NCBI GenBank assembly: GCA_017519865.1
Contig: JAFWRQ010000030.1
Location: forward strand, 62,001 to 126,000
Length of the DNA: 64,000 nucleotides
Reading direction: 5' to 3'
Source of the DNA: Bacteroidales bacterium
GTDB taxonomy: Bacteria; Bacteroidota; Bacteroidia; Bacteroidales; UBA932
The notes beneath the pieces are model-generated. The model was not told the origin of the DNA and did not search any database. It saw nothing but the letters and a program-made list of their open reading frames with translations. Shown piece by piece: positions 1-9,900 of the stretch (positions within the stretch are counted from its first letter, which is position 1; each line of letters begins with the position of its first letter). The translations under genes and the position numbers were made by a program.

Positions 1-1503
1 CCATGCGTTGCGGGCGAAGGCTTCAGTACCCTGGTTATATGTGTCGACGATAGCGTTTACGTCGGTCGCGTGGGCCTTGATGTAGTCATGGTACTGGCTT
101 TCGCCGGTCTTGAGGTACATCTCTACGTTCCAGTACATGTCGAAGGTAGGGAAAGCCAAGCCTTTCAGAGACTTGCGGGCCAGAGCGGCGTGTTCCATGA
201 GTTCTGCTGCACGCTCGGGCTTGTAAGGCTCGATTAGGCGGGCCAGATGTACGAAAAGGGCTGAAGCCCAGGCTGCGGTGATGGGGGAGAGGACTTCTGT
301 GCCGAAAAGATGGTCCTCGCGGTCATAGGTCGTGAAGGGTGAATAGCCTGTGGTTTCGGTACCCCAGGGCATCTCTCCGGTCTCGGTCTGGACATATTCC
401 CAGAACATGGTACCCCACTCGGCCTCGTCGATGATGTCGGGAACGCCGTTGCCCTTGCCGAGGATGTTGAAGTTCTCGTCAAAGATGTCGGGGATGTTGA
501 ACTGGTCATCCTTGAAGTAATCCGGGAAGGCCTCGTAGGTCGTAAGGAGTGAAGAAGAGACGTCCATGTGGTAGGTGCGGCGGTCGGCATCGCCGGCATC
601 ATGGTAGCCTCCCCACGCCTTGATGGTCGGCTCCTCGCCGGTGACTACCAGACGAGCCTCTCCGATGGGGCCGTAGGTCAGGTATACGGTCTCATGGCAG
701 GGTTTGGTGCGGATGTCCCAGTCAGCGTAAGGCTTGACGACAGGGACGCCGCAGCGCTGGTGGTAGAGGGCGCGGAAGCTGAGCCATGCGACCTGCTTAG
801 AGTAACTTCCTCCCACTCCGAAGGGATAAGACACGCCGTAGCCCTTGACGGAAATTTTGTACGGGCCTCCCTCGGGGACTGAGGACAGGTCGATCCTGTA
901 TACGAAGTCACCGGAGGACTTGTCTTGGCCGATTTCCTTCAACGTTCCCTTTGCGACCTTCTTGCCTGACTTGTCAAGTACGCTGTATTCCGGGAGCTGT
1001 CCCTCGATCTGGCGGACTCCTCCGTCGCCGAGCCAGATGGCAAAATTGGCGTAGCGGACGTCGGACAAGGCGCTGTACCCGGCCTGGTTGGTCTTGATGG
1101 ATTCGCAGAAGGTCTTCTTGTCATTGAAGCGGAACGCCTTTTTTCCGTACGGAGTGCGGATGACATAGCGTTTGCCCTGCTTGAGTTTCGGGACCTCCAT
1201 GTAAATGTGATGTTCGGAAGCGTCAGCCTCTGTCACGAACTTGTAGAGGGCCTTGACAGGCTTCCTTCCGACTTTCCATAGAGCGGGGTCGGAAACGTCG
1301 ACACCGTCAAGGTCTACGATGTCGCTGTTGAAAAGGGCTACAAGGATGTTGTCGGATGCCGTCCGGATTTCGGTCAGGACCAGGGAAGCATCCTTCTCAT
1401 TGCTACCTTCTTCCGGATACACCGGCATTACCGGGGTCTGTCCGGAAAGCCGGACCGGGACGGCCAAGGCAAGGAAGAGCCATAGAAATGCGTTAGGTTT
1501 CAT
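1..1503 (-). CDS. Glycoside hydrolase family 9 glucanase, C-terminus cut by window edge
   Basis: Exported GH9 enzyme, the family of endo-beta-1,4-glucanases. The frame is open from the ATG at 1503 to the left edge, giving 501 visible residues. Residues 1-22 are a signal peptide. An N-terminal Ig-like (CelD_N type) region precedes the catalytic domain, which seems to open near residue 225 with RALYHQRCG. The GGYHDAGDADRR motif at about 297-308 holds the Asp pair that acts as catalytic base in GH9. The Glu acid would lie beyond the edge. It is divergent from the SusC/SusD pair and shares its upstream region, which points to a beta-glucan substrate for this locus. Family call is firm; exact substrate is inference. 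Confidence 0.88.
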   Translation of the reverse strand, partial: MKPNAFLWLFLALAVPVRLSGQTPVMPVYPEEGSNEKDASLVLTEIRTASDNILVALFNSDIVDLDGVDVSDPALWKVGRKPVKALYKFVTEADASEHHIYMEVPKLKQGKRYVIRTPYGKKAFRFNDKKTFCESIKTNQAGYSALSDVRYANFAIWLGDGGVRQIEGQLPEYSVLDKSGKKVAKGTLKEIGQDKSSGDFVYRIDLSSVPEGGPYKISVKGYGVSYPFGVGGSYSKQVAWLSFRALYHQRCGVPVVKPYADWDIRTKPCHETVYLTYGPIGEARLVVTGEEPTIKAWGGYHDAGDADRRTYHMDVSSSLLTTYEAFPDYFKDDQFNIPDIFDENFNILGKGNGVPDIIDEAEWGTMFWEYVQTETGEMPWGTETTGYSPFTTYDREDHLFGTEVLSPITAAWASALFVHLARLIEPYKPERAAELMEHAALARKSLKGLAFPTFDMYWNVEMYLKTGESQYHDYIKAHATDVNAIVDTYNQGTEAFARNAW

Positions 1504-1566
1504 CTTGATGGAGCTTTAGTGATTATTAAGGATTCAATGAATTGTGCCTGGTTTGTGCTTTCAACG

Positions 1567-1574
1567 CAAAAGTA
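1567..1574 (-). promoter_or_regulatory. Bacteroidetes -7 box for the GH9 gene
   Basis: On the minus strand this reads TACTTTTG, matching TAnnTTTG, 63 bases before the GH9 ATG. I find no TTG at the usual 19-21 base distance upstream, so the promoter may depend on an activator such as the nearby hybrid regulator. The rest of 1504-1798 holds the matching SusC promoter and no gene that I can see. Confidence 0.45.
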
Positions 1575-1749
1575 AGGAAATAAAGGTTTTTCGCCTCTAT
1601 TATCGGTTCATAGTTTACACTCTGAGTTCAGACGCCTTTTTTAACTGTGGAGGCAAATGTTGAACCCTCATGATATGCGTGGAGGTCCCTTTAGGGGCGA
1701 TTTGCTCAAATTTGAATTATCGCGAAAAAGGTTTGTGGCTCCGTGAATG

Positions 1750-1757
1750 TAATTTTG
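1750..1757 (+). promoter_or_regulatory. Bacteroidetes -7 box for susC
   Basis: TAATTTTG matches TAnnTTTG and lies 41 bases before the susC ATG. The nearest TTTG (1732-1735) is only 14 bases upstream, too close for a standard -33 box, which fits an activated promoter of a polysaccharide utilisation locus. A three-codon ORF (1791-1802) ends on a TGA that overlaps the susC start codon. Confidence 0.45.
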
Positions 1758-1798
1758 TAAAACGATTAAATAAACTAACACTATAAACCAATGTCACG

Positions 1799-4700
1799 AT
1801 GAAACTCAAGAACCTAAAATGCACTGTGCTGATCTCCGCCTTCCTCATGTCGGCGGCGACCTTGCTTGCACAGAATGTGACTGTAACCGGTACAGTCAAG
1901 GATGAGTCGGGATTGCCAGCAATCGGTGCCGGCGTCATGCAGTCCGGAACGCGTAACGGCGTCGCCACGGACATCGACGGCAATTACACGATCACCGTCC
2001 CGTCTTCCGCTACACTGGTTTTCTCAATGGTTGGTTACGTCGACCAGACAGTCCCTGTCAACGGCAGGAGCAGGATTGACGTTACCCTCTATGAGGATAC
2101 CAACCTGCTCGATGAGGTCGTATTCGTCGGTTACGGCGTTCAGAAGAAGAAACTGGTGACCGGTGCGACCATAAACATCGACGGCGAGACCATTGCCAAG
2201 CAGAACACCACGAATGCTCTCGGCTCCCTTTATAGTTCGGTGCCGGGTGTGACCATAACGCAGGCAAACGGCCAGCCTTGGTCGGGCTACAACATCACTG
2301 TCCGCGGCCTTAGCACGACCGGTGATTCCCGCCCGCTGTACGTCGTCGACGGCATCGCCGGAGGTGACATCAACAACCTGAATCCTTCCGACATCGAAAG
2401 CATCGATATCCTCAAGGATGCCGCTTCCGCTGCCATCTACGGCGCACGCGCTGCGAACGGTGTCGTACTCGTGACCACGAAGCAGGGTCAGAAAGGAAAG
2501 GTGAATGTCAACTATGACGGCTACTATTCCATGCAGAAACCCAATTTCAACGGCGTTGAGCCGCTCAATGCTTCCGAATACCTCGACCTGATCGACAGGG
2601 CTTACCGCTCTACGGGATCACTTGGAGAGAATGAGCATTACTTTGACCTCGAGGCCTTGATGCCCGTCCAGAACGAGTGGATGAAGTCAGGTAAATGGAA
2701 CGGTACAAACTGGCTCGAGGAGTCCGTCAACAAGAAAGCCGCAAGTTACAATAATGCTCTGACGATCACCGGCGGTAACGATTTGATCCGTTTCGCCATG
2801 GGCTTCACGAAATCCCATGTCGACGGTCTTCTCGCCTATCCCAAGCGGACTTACTATGACCGTACCACTGTCCGTTACAACTCCGACATCACCCTCTGGA
2901 AGAAGAATGGCCGCGACATCATCAAGGTCGGTGAGAACGCGACACTCTCCATGTATGTGTCCAACAGCGTGCAGACGAACGGTATCTACAACAGCGATGT
3001 CCATACATACCTGTCCTATACTCCGCTCCTTCCCGCCTATGACTTGGACGGTACATTATATACCTTTGAGAAACAGCTCCGCGACCAGTGGAACGTCGCT
3101 TCTACTTCCAACTTGCTTGAGAGCCAGGCGCTCGGCGAATACGAAGGCCGCAACTATATGCTCCAGTCCAACTTCTACGTAGAAGTATCCCCGCATCGCG
3201 ACTTGAGATTCCGTAGCGTGTACGGCTACTCATTCCGTACCAGCGCTTCCCGTTCCTATACTCCGGAGTATATCCTCAATTCCACCACGTCCCAGGATGA
3301 GGACAGGGTTAGCCAGAACTCCAGTCTCAGCAACAGTTGGACCTGGGAGAATACCCTTTCCTGGACTCACGAATTCGGCCTGCACCATGTCGATGCATTG
3401 GTCGGCGCATCCATGGAAGCACAGGGTCTGGGCCTGAGCGTTGGCGGCAGCCGCAAGCAGACGCTGTTCGGCACCTGGGAGGCGGCGAACATCAACTCCT
3501 GCGAGAGCGACATCGATGCCAAGAGCGTTTCCGTAAGCGGTACCAACACCGTTCCCTATATGCGCCTGGTCTCCCAGTTCGCCCGTGCGAACTACAATTA
3601 TAACGAAAAGTATCTGGCAACGGTGATCGTCCGTCGTGACGGTTCTTCAAACTTCGCCTCGGGCCACCGTTTCGGTATCTTCCCTTCCGTTTCCGTGGGT
3701 TGGAACATCACCAATGAACCGTGGATGGAATCAACCAGAGGCTGGCTTAGCAGCCTTAAGCTGCGTTCGAGCTGGGGCCAGAACGGAAACTGCAACATCG
3801 CAAACTTCCAGTACTTGGCCACCATCTCCCTCTCTGCTCCTTACGATGTGTCTTATGCCGGCACTTCCGTTTCCGTGGGAGCTTATCCGGACATCATCCC
3901 GAATGCCAACCTGACCTGGGAGAAGACCGAACAGACAGACATCGGTCTTGATGCCCGCTTGTTTGGTGGCCGTATGACTACTACACTCGACTATTACATC
4001 AAGGATACCAAAGACTGGCTCGTGGATGCCCCCGCACTTGCGTCATACGGTACAGGAGCACCTACCATCAACGGCGGTGCCGTCCGCAACGAAGGCTTCG
4101 AGATCGCCCTGGGTTGGAACGACCATCTCGGTGACTTCTTCTACAGTGCCAGTGCCAACCTCTCGAAGAACAGGAACGAGGTCCTCTATATCGACAATGC
4201 CGACGGAATCATCCACGGCCCTATTTACACCTTCAGCCAGAGTCTGGCCAAGTACAACACCTTCGAGGCCCGCGCCGGCAAGCCTATCGGCTATTTCTGC
4301 GGTATCGCCAGTGAAGGTATCTTCCAGAATCAGAGTCAGATCGATGAATACAACGCAAAGGGCTACAAGTTCATAGACGGCTATGAGGCTGCAAAGCCGG
4401 GTGATGTAATCTGGATCGACCAGAACGGTGACGGTCTCTATAATGAGCAGGATATCGTCGAAATAGGTAATCCCCATCCGGACTACAACCTCGGTTTCAA
4501 CCTCACCCTTGAATACAAGGGTCTGGACTTCTCCGTCAGCGGCTCCGGCGCCTTCGGTCAGCAGGTCATCTGCTGCTACCGCACGTTCCTGGACGGAGAC
4601 CAGAACTTCACCACCAATTTCGTGAACCGTCTGTGGACCGGAGAAGGCTCTACCAACAGTTTCCCGCGCTTCTCCTCCGGCTCCCACAACAACTTCTCCT

Positions 4701-4999
4701 GTAACGGTTACACCGGTGACATCTGGGTTCAGGACGCCGACTATGTCAAGTTCCGCACCATCACGCTTGGCTACGATTTCAAGAAACTCTTCAAGAAGCT
4801 CCCCATGGCCTCCTGCCGCATCTATTTCACCGGTCAGAACCTCTTGACCCTGACCAAGTATGACGGTATGGATCCGGAAGTCGGTTACGGCGGCTCCGTG
4901 AATTCTTCCGGTTCCATCATCCCCTGGTCTTCCGGTATCGACGTAGGTTACTACCCGAGCGCGAAGGCATATATGTTCGGACTGAGTCTTAAATTCTAA
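1799..4999 (+). CDS. susC: SusC-family TonB-linked outer-membrane glycan transporter
   Basis: Outer-membrane porin that imports oligosaccharides with its SusD lid, powered by TonB. The 1066 residues start with a signal peptide (about 1-25, ending LLAQ), then a CarboxypepD_reg-like domain (about 28-105), a plug domain (about 110-225) with the family signature YVVDGIAGGDINNLNPSDIE and ILKDAASAAIYGARAANG, and a long beta barrel ending in SLKF, an aromatic C-terminus typical of outer-membrane proteins. The ATG at 1799 gives a clean signal peptide. It is 13 bases upstream of susD. The substrate cannot be read from the sequence; the neighbouring GH9 suggests a beta-glucan. Confidence 0.95.
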   Translation: MKLKNLKCTVLISAFLMSAATLLAQNVTVTGTVKDESGLPAIGAGVMQSGTRNGVATDIDGNYTITVPSSATLVFSMVGYVDQTVPVNGRSRIDVTLYEDTNLLDEVVFVGYGVQKKKLVTGATINIDGETIAKQNTTNALGSLYSSVPGVTITQANGQPWSGYNITVRGLSTTGDSRPLYVVDGIAGGDINNLNPSDIESIDILKDAASAAIYGARAANGVVLVTTKQGQKGKVNVNYDGYYSMQKPNFNGVEPLNASEYLDLIDRAYRSTGSLGENEHYFDLEALMPVQNEWMKSGKWNGTNWLEESVNKKAASYNNALTITGGNDLIRFAMGFTKSHVDGLLAYPKRTYYDRTTVRYNSDITLWKKNGRDIIKVGENATLSMYVSNSVQTNGIYNSDVHTYLSYTPLLPAYDLDGTLYTFEKQLRDQWNVASTSNLLESQALGEYEGRNYMLQSNFYVEVSPHRDLRFRSVYGYSFRTSASRSYTPEYILNSTTSQDEDRVSQNSSLSNSWTWENTLSWTHEFGLHHVDALVGASMEAQGLGLSVGGSRKQTLFGTWEAANINSCESDIDAKSVSVSGTNTVPYMRLVSQFARANYNYNEKYLATVIVRRDGSSNFASGHRFGIFPSVSVGWNITNEPWMESTRGWLSSLKLRSSWGQNGNCNIANFQYLATISLSAPYDVSYAGTSVSVGAYPDIIPNANLTWEKTEQTDIGLDARLFGGRMTTTLDYYIKDTKDWLVDAPALASYGTGAPTINGGAVRNEGFEIALGWNDHLGDFFYSASANLSKNRNEVLYIDNADGIIHGPIYTFSQSLAKYNTFEARAGKPIGYFCGIASEGIFQNQSQIDEYNAKGYKFIDGYEAAKPGDVIWIDQNGDGLYNEQDIVEIGNPHPDYNLGFNLTLEYKGLDFSVSGSGAFGQQVICCYRTFLDGDQNFTTNFVNRLWTGEGSTNSFPRFSSGSHNNFSCNGYTGDIWVQDADYVKFRTITLGYDFKKLFKKLPMASCRIYFTGQNLLTLTKYDGMDPEVGYGGSVNSSGSIIPWSSGIDVGYYPSAKAYMFGLSLKF

Positions 5000-5012
5000 T
5001 TGATCGACCACC

Positions 5013-6797
5013 ATGAAAAAGATATTCTCATTCATTGCGATTGCCAGTGTCTTGATTCTGTCGGCCTGCGACAGCATGCTGGACACGACCAACTGGGATA
5101 AGAAGGATACTTCCAATTTCCCGCAGACGGAGAAGGATGCCTATCAGATTATCCTGGGTATCCATAATGCCCTGGTCAACACAATCTCGGCCTCTTCGCC
5201 GGACAACAACTACATCTTCTACGGCAACGCCGCCAGTGACGAAATGTTCGGAGGTGGAGGTGAGGACCGTCTGATGTATTCCACGGCAGAAGGTTTCCAA
5301 TATGCCTGGAAGGGCTATTATCAGGGTATTTTCCGTGCCAATTATGCACTCTCGGTCATCCCTGAAATGGACGACGCATTGTTCTCCGACATCGATACGA
5401 AGAATTACTACATCGGTCAGGCTTATTTCCTTCGTGCCTGGTATTTCTTCCAGATGGCGCAGACATTCGAGACATTCCCCATGATCCTTACGACCGACCC
5501 TGTGAACGAGCCTCGTACCGACGTGGAGACTATCTATGCGCAGATAGCATCAGACCTGAACGATGCTATCAAGTACATGCCCTCCAAGTATGGCTATACC
5601 CAGAATGATGGACTTGTCGGACTCTCCACCAAATACGCTGCCGAGGCGCTTGCAGGACGTGTCTACCTGTTCTATACCGGTTTCTACAATAAAAGCGACC
5701 TTCCGGGCTTGACTAAGTCTCAGGTAGTTTCATATCTTAAGGACTGTCGCGACAATTCCGGTTTCGGCCTCGAGCGCGACCAGCGCGAGATTTGGCCATA
5801 TACCAATGGATATACGACCGGATTCAATTACGGCACCGATTTCGATGTCTATCCCAGCCGAAACGACCTTCACTGGGTGGGCAACCACTCGAAGGAGACG
5901 GTTTTCGCAGCGCATTTCAGCCTTGTGGCATGGGTGGGCTTCAACCGTATCGGCGAGTTCTATACGGGTTATGTCATGGGCGGTGTCCCTAATATCGGCT
6001 CATATCCTATCGGCTCGGGTTATTCCATGGGCAAAGTCAATTCCAAGTTCGTGGAGAACTGGGCGACTGATCCCGACTATGGATTTGCAGACAAACGTCT
6101 CTGGGGCACTGTCTATGCGACCAACAATGCCGACCAGATCTATTCGTGGATGAACGGCCAGTATGTCGAGTTGCCGAATTATGTAGGAAGTTTCGCGACC
6201 GAAGAGGAGCATACTTACTTCTGGCAGAAGAAATATGCCGTTATCGCCGCTTATAGTGATGCCAACAAGTCCAAGATGCTCAGGAACTTCTTCTATGCCA
6301 CTCCGGTCAACAACTGCTACAACCACAACCTCTATGACAACCGCAACGATGCGATTTTCATCCGTTATGCAGATGTCCTGCTAATGCTGGATGAGTTGGA
6401 GCAGACCGTTACCGGTATGAACAAGATCCGTGAGAGGGCCGGTCTCGCCCCGTACAGCAGCTATACGTTTGAGCGTCTCCAGAAGGAACGCCAATACGAG
6501 TTCGCTTTCGAGGGTATCCGCTTCAACGACCTCCGTCGCTGGTATCCGGATACGGCCGGCAAGATTATCGCCGATAACCAGAAGGGTGCATACATCACCT
6601 TCCGCGGCAAGGTGGTCGATGGAGGGTGGAAGGAGATGCCCGGCAACTCCATCGAGCAGCGCTACGCTCAGACAAGGGGCTTCTGGCGTATTCCTTCTTC
6701 CGAAATTAGCCTTTCCGAAGGCGTACTGGACCAGAACAAGGGTTGGGAAGATGATAACAATACCTGGTTCCTGTCCTCAGACGCCATGCCATACTGA
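5013..6797 (+). CDS. susD: SusD/RagB-family surface glycan-binding lipoprotein
   Basis: Surface lipoprotein that captures glycan and closes over the SusC barrel. 594 residues. The signal peptide ends in the lipobox LSAC with Cys19 as the lipid site. The N-terminal half has the TPR-like pattern of SusD (GQAYFLRAWYFFQMAQTF near residue 140), and the C-terminal half has KERQYEFAFEGIRFNDLRRW near residues 490-510, the standard SusD C-terminal signature. It lies 13 bases after susC and is followed by a strong terminator, so the two genes form one unit. Confidence 0.95.
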   Translation: MKKIFSFIAIASVLILSACDSMLDTTNWDKKDTSNFPQTEKDAYQIILGIHNALVNTISASSPDNNYIFYGNAASDEMFGGGGEDRLMYSTAEGFQYAWKGYYQGIFRANYALSVIPEMDDALFSDIDTKNYYIGQAYFLRAWYFFQMAQTFETFPMILTTDPVNEPRTDVETIYAQIASDLNDAIKYMPSKYGYTQNDGLVGLSTKYAAEALAGRVYLFYTGFYNKSDLPGLTKSQVVSYLKDCRDNSGFGLERDQREIWPYTNGYTTGFNYGTDFDVYPSRNDLHWVGNHSKETVFAAHFSLVAWVGFNRIGEFYTGYVMGGVPNIGSYPIGSGYSMGKVNSKFVENWATDPDYGFADKRLWGTVYATNNADQIYSWMNGQYVELPNYVGSFATEEEHTYFWQKKYAVIAAYSDANKSKMLRNFFYATPVNNCYNHNLYDNRNDAIFIRYADVLLMLDELEQTVTGMNKIRERAGLAPYSSYTFERLQKERQYEFAFEGIRFNDLRRWYPDTAGKIIADNQKGAYITFRGKVVDGGWKEMPGNSIEQRYAQTRGFWRIPSSEISLSEGVLDQNKGWEDDNNTWFLSSDAMPY

Positions 6798-6824
6798 TCG
6801 TGTTGGTTGGTTTTTGATAAGGGT

Positions 6825-6865
6825 GGTCTGCAGTCCTGTCAGCTATGGGGGGCTGCAGACCTTTT
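6825..6865 (+). terminator. Rho-independent terminator after susCD
   Basis: A perfect 9-bp stem (GGTCTGCAG at 6825-6833, CTGCAGACC at 6853-6861) is followed directly by TTTT. It separates susCD from the regulator gene, which therefore probably has its own promoter. Confidence 0.8.
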
Positions 6866-6906
6866 CATTTGCATTATTTTTTTTGTAAATTGGCCCTGCC
6901 TTAGCT

Positions 6907-9900
6907 ATGTACCCTGTCTTTAAGAAATACGTCCTTTGGATCCTGCTCCCGGTATTGTTCGTCTGTTGCGACCGTTCCGGAAAGAATTCCATCGTCTCCT
7001 TGCGTGCAGGGATGGACGAGTTTCCGGCCAACGCCATCGTGACGGACCTCGCTGAGGACACGAACGGTTTCCTCTGGATTGCGACTGATGGCGACGGGCT
7101 TTTCCGTTTCGATGGATCCGGATATCTCCATTTCTTCGAGTCGGAGCAGGAAGGTAATCTCCGGTCTTCGCGCATCCATTCCGTTTTCGTCGCCTCCGAC
7201 GGGCTCGCTTATGTGGGCACCGACGCAGGCCTGTATTATCTTGACGGTGCTGACGACCGTTTCGTCAGATGTCATCTTGACGATGGGACGCTGGTCGTCA
7301 TCGACCTGCAGCAGGACAGGAACGGGACGCTTTATGCCATCACGCATCAGGGTGTTTTCCGTAAGGTCGAGGGGCAAAACCTGTTTAAAAAGGTCATTCC
7401 TTATACTGAGAGCTATATCTCTGGTGTCATCATCGACGACAGGGACTGCGTCTGGACCATGTTCGACCACAGGATAGAGCGGTACGACGAGAACTTCGAC
7501 ATGGTCGCCACGATGGAGACTGCGTGGCCCCTCATCCGTACGACATATTCCGGAGGGGACAGGGTGTACGTCTCATCTTTCCCGGATGTACTTGCCCTTG
7601 ATCTGTCGGACGGCACGTTGAAAGACGCACCCGGGAAAGTCAATGACCTTTACCGTTCCAGCCAGGGTATATTCTTCGCAGCGAAGGAGGGCCTTGTATT
7701 CTTGGAGGACGGAGGATTTAGTGTTTACAGGACTGATACCGGAGAAACACTCCGGGAGCAATCCAAGGGTTTCCCGTTCTTCCTGCCGAGACAGGTCAGG
7801 ACGGTGGGAGGCTTTTATCAGATGCCATCGGGAGTAGCCTGGCTCGTACCTGAGAGAGGGCGTCCAGTCAGGCTTTCCAATTCCATGCAGGATCCCAACC
7901 TGCCCTTGATCCGTTTCATGAACGAGCATAACGTAAAAGACGTGTGCGTGACGGGACGTTTCATCTGGTTCATTTCCGATTACTGCCGGCTTGCATGTTT
8001 CGACAGGGAGACGGGAGACGTGAAGGTACGTGAGATAGGAGCCCTGGTTGACCGCCTTGTGGGAGAGCAGCGCGACTGCCGGTTGCTCGTGGACGAGACC
8101 AGGGATAGGCTGCTCCTGTCACTGGACAGCAACCTCTTCGATTTCAGTATAGATGCGGAAGGGGAACTTCATCTTGCCCATCTATATCCCGGAGGCCTGA
8201 TATCTTCATACATGGCAATGACGTGTGACAGAGAGGGAAATATCTGGACCGGAGGTACTTCCCACTCACTCTTCCATATTGGCTACGTGGCTGCCGACGA
8301 AGGCCCCCTGATGATCGATCTAGAGAGACACGTGATACCGGGCGTCACGAATCAGGTCTCGGTCACCGGCGTGCTGAGCATGACTGATGGCACGGTTGCC
8401 GTCGCCTTTACCGATCTGGGAGTTGCTCTGGTCGATGGCTCCACCTTTGAAGGGAAACTCCTGGATTTCGGCGTTGGAGGGATCATACCCAAGGTCAATG
8501 CTATGTGCGAGGACTTCAGCGGCCGTCTGTGGATAGGAGCCGAATCCGAAGGTCTGATCGTCTATGACACGCAGACGGGCTCTACGTCCATGCCGGAGCT
8601 TTTCAGAAACCGTAGGATCAATTCCATTTCACAGGGTAGCAAGGGCAGGATGCTGCTCGTGGCTGACAATACTACGCTATACTCCTATTCCTCCGTTTCC
8701 AATCAGTTCACTCCGTTGTTGAACGGCCCGCTGTCGGCTACTGGCTATTCCAGCGAGTTTTTCTCCATCGACGACAATCCCTATCTTTTCCTGAACGGGG
8801 AAGTGTACAGGCTTGCCTCCTTCTTCAACAAGTTGGATGACCTGATGCCAAAGGGCGCGGAGGTTTCGATTCATGACGTCGACGGCCGTCTGATCGATTA
8901 TCTTGGCTGGGGCGATCTTGAAAGCGGCAGGGCGAGGGTTACGCTCCCGTCTTCCCTGAATGCGGTCAAGGTCCAGGTGTCACCCTTCGGCTATGACGAG
9001 TCTCGGCACATGGCGGTTGAGTACGTCCTTACAGGCAAGAAACAGACGTGGGAGCATTCCCTGGACAAACCTGTCATCAACCTGAACCCCCTGCCTTTCG
9101 GCAGGCATCGTCTCTTGCTTAAGTTGATGGATACTGCGGGGGGGGAGGATGAAGCCCTGGAGATGGGATTCCGTATCTTCCACCAAAGGCCGTGGTTTTT
9201 CAGCAACACTGCCATTATCGTGTATCTGGTACTACTCCTCTCCCTGCTGTTGCTCATCGCGGGCTTCATCAAGGAGATGAACAGGCGTTCCGTCACCCTT
9301 GAGATAGCTCGGAAAGAGAAGGACCTCCAGGAAAGGATCAACCAGGACAATATGGACTTCTTTACCAATATCTCGCACGAGTTCAGGACTCCTTTGACCA
9401 TCGTCTCTGATGCGACCGATTCCCTCCTGAAGAGTGCCAGTACCAATTCCCAGCAGTCACGCCTCCTGCATGCTATCCAAAGGAATACTTACAGGATGCT
9501 GAAGATTGTGAGTCAGATACTTGAGTTCAACAAGGTCGAGCATGAGAAGCTACGACTGCGTGTCTCGGTCACGGACGTTTCGCGCTTGGTACGAGGCATC
9601 GCGGAAGAGTTCGAGAACGACTCAGTCCAGAAACAGGTAAGCCTTTCCACCAATGCGGACAAGGCATTGTACTCCTGGATCGACGAGGATTTCTTCGAAA
9701 AAATCATCTACAATCTCCTGTCCAACGCCTTCAAGTTCACCCCTCCCGGGGGCTATATCCGTATCGAACTGAGCCCAGCCGGGGCTTCCGAGATTCATGA
9801 ACTCTTCGGGCAGGAGCCTGCGGCTCCAGGAAAGTACTTGCTGGTCCATCTTACCGACTCCGGGATCGGTATCCCGGACGACAGGAAAGCGGAGATCTTC

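Noticed and set aside
4043..5116. 357-codon open frame antisense to susC and susD
   Set aside because: Same shadow effect; it crosses the end of one real gene and the start of another and has no domain.
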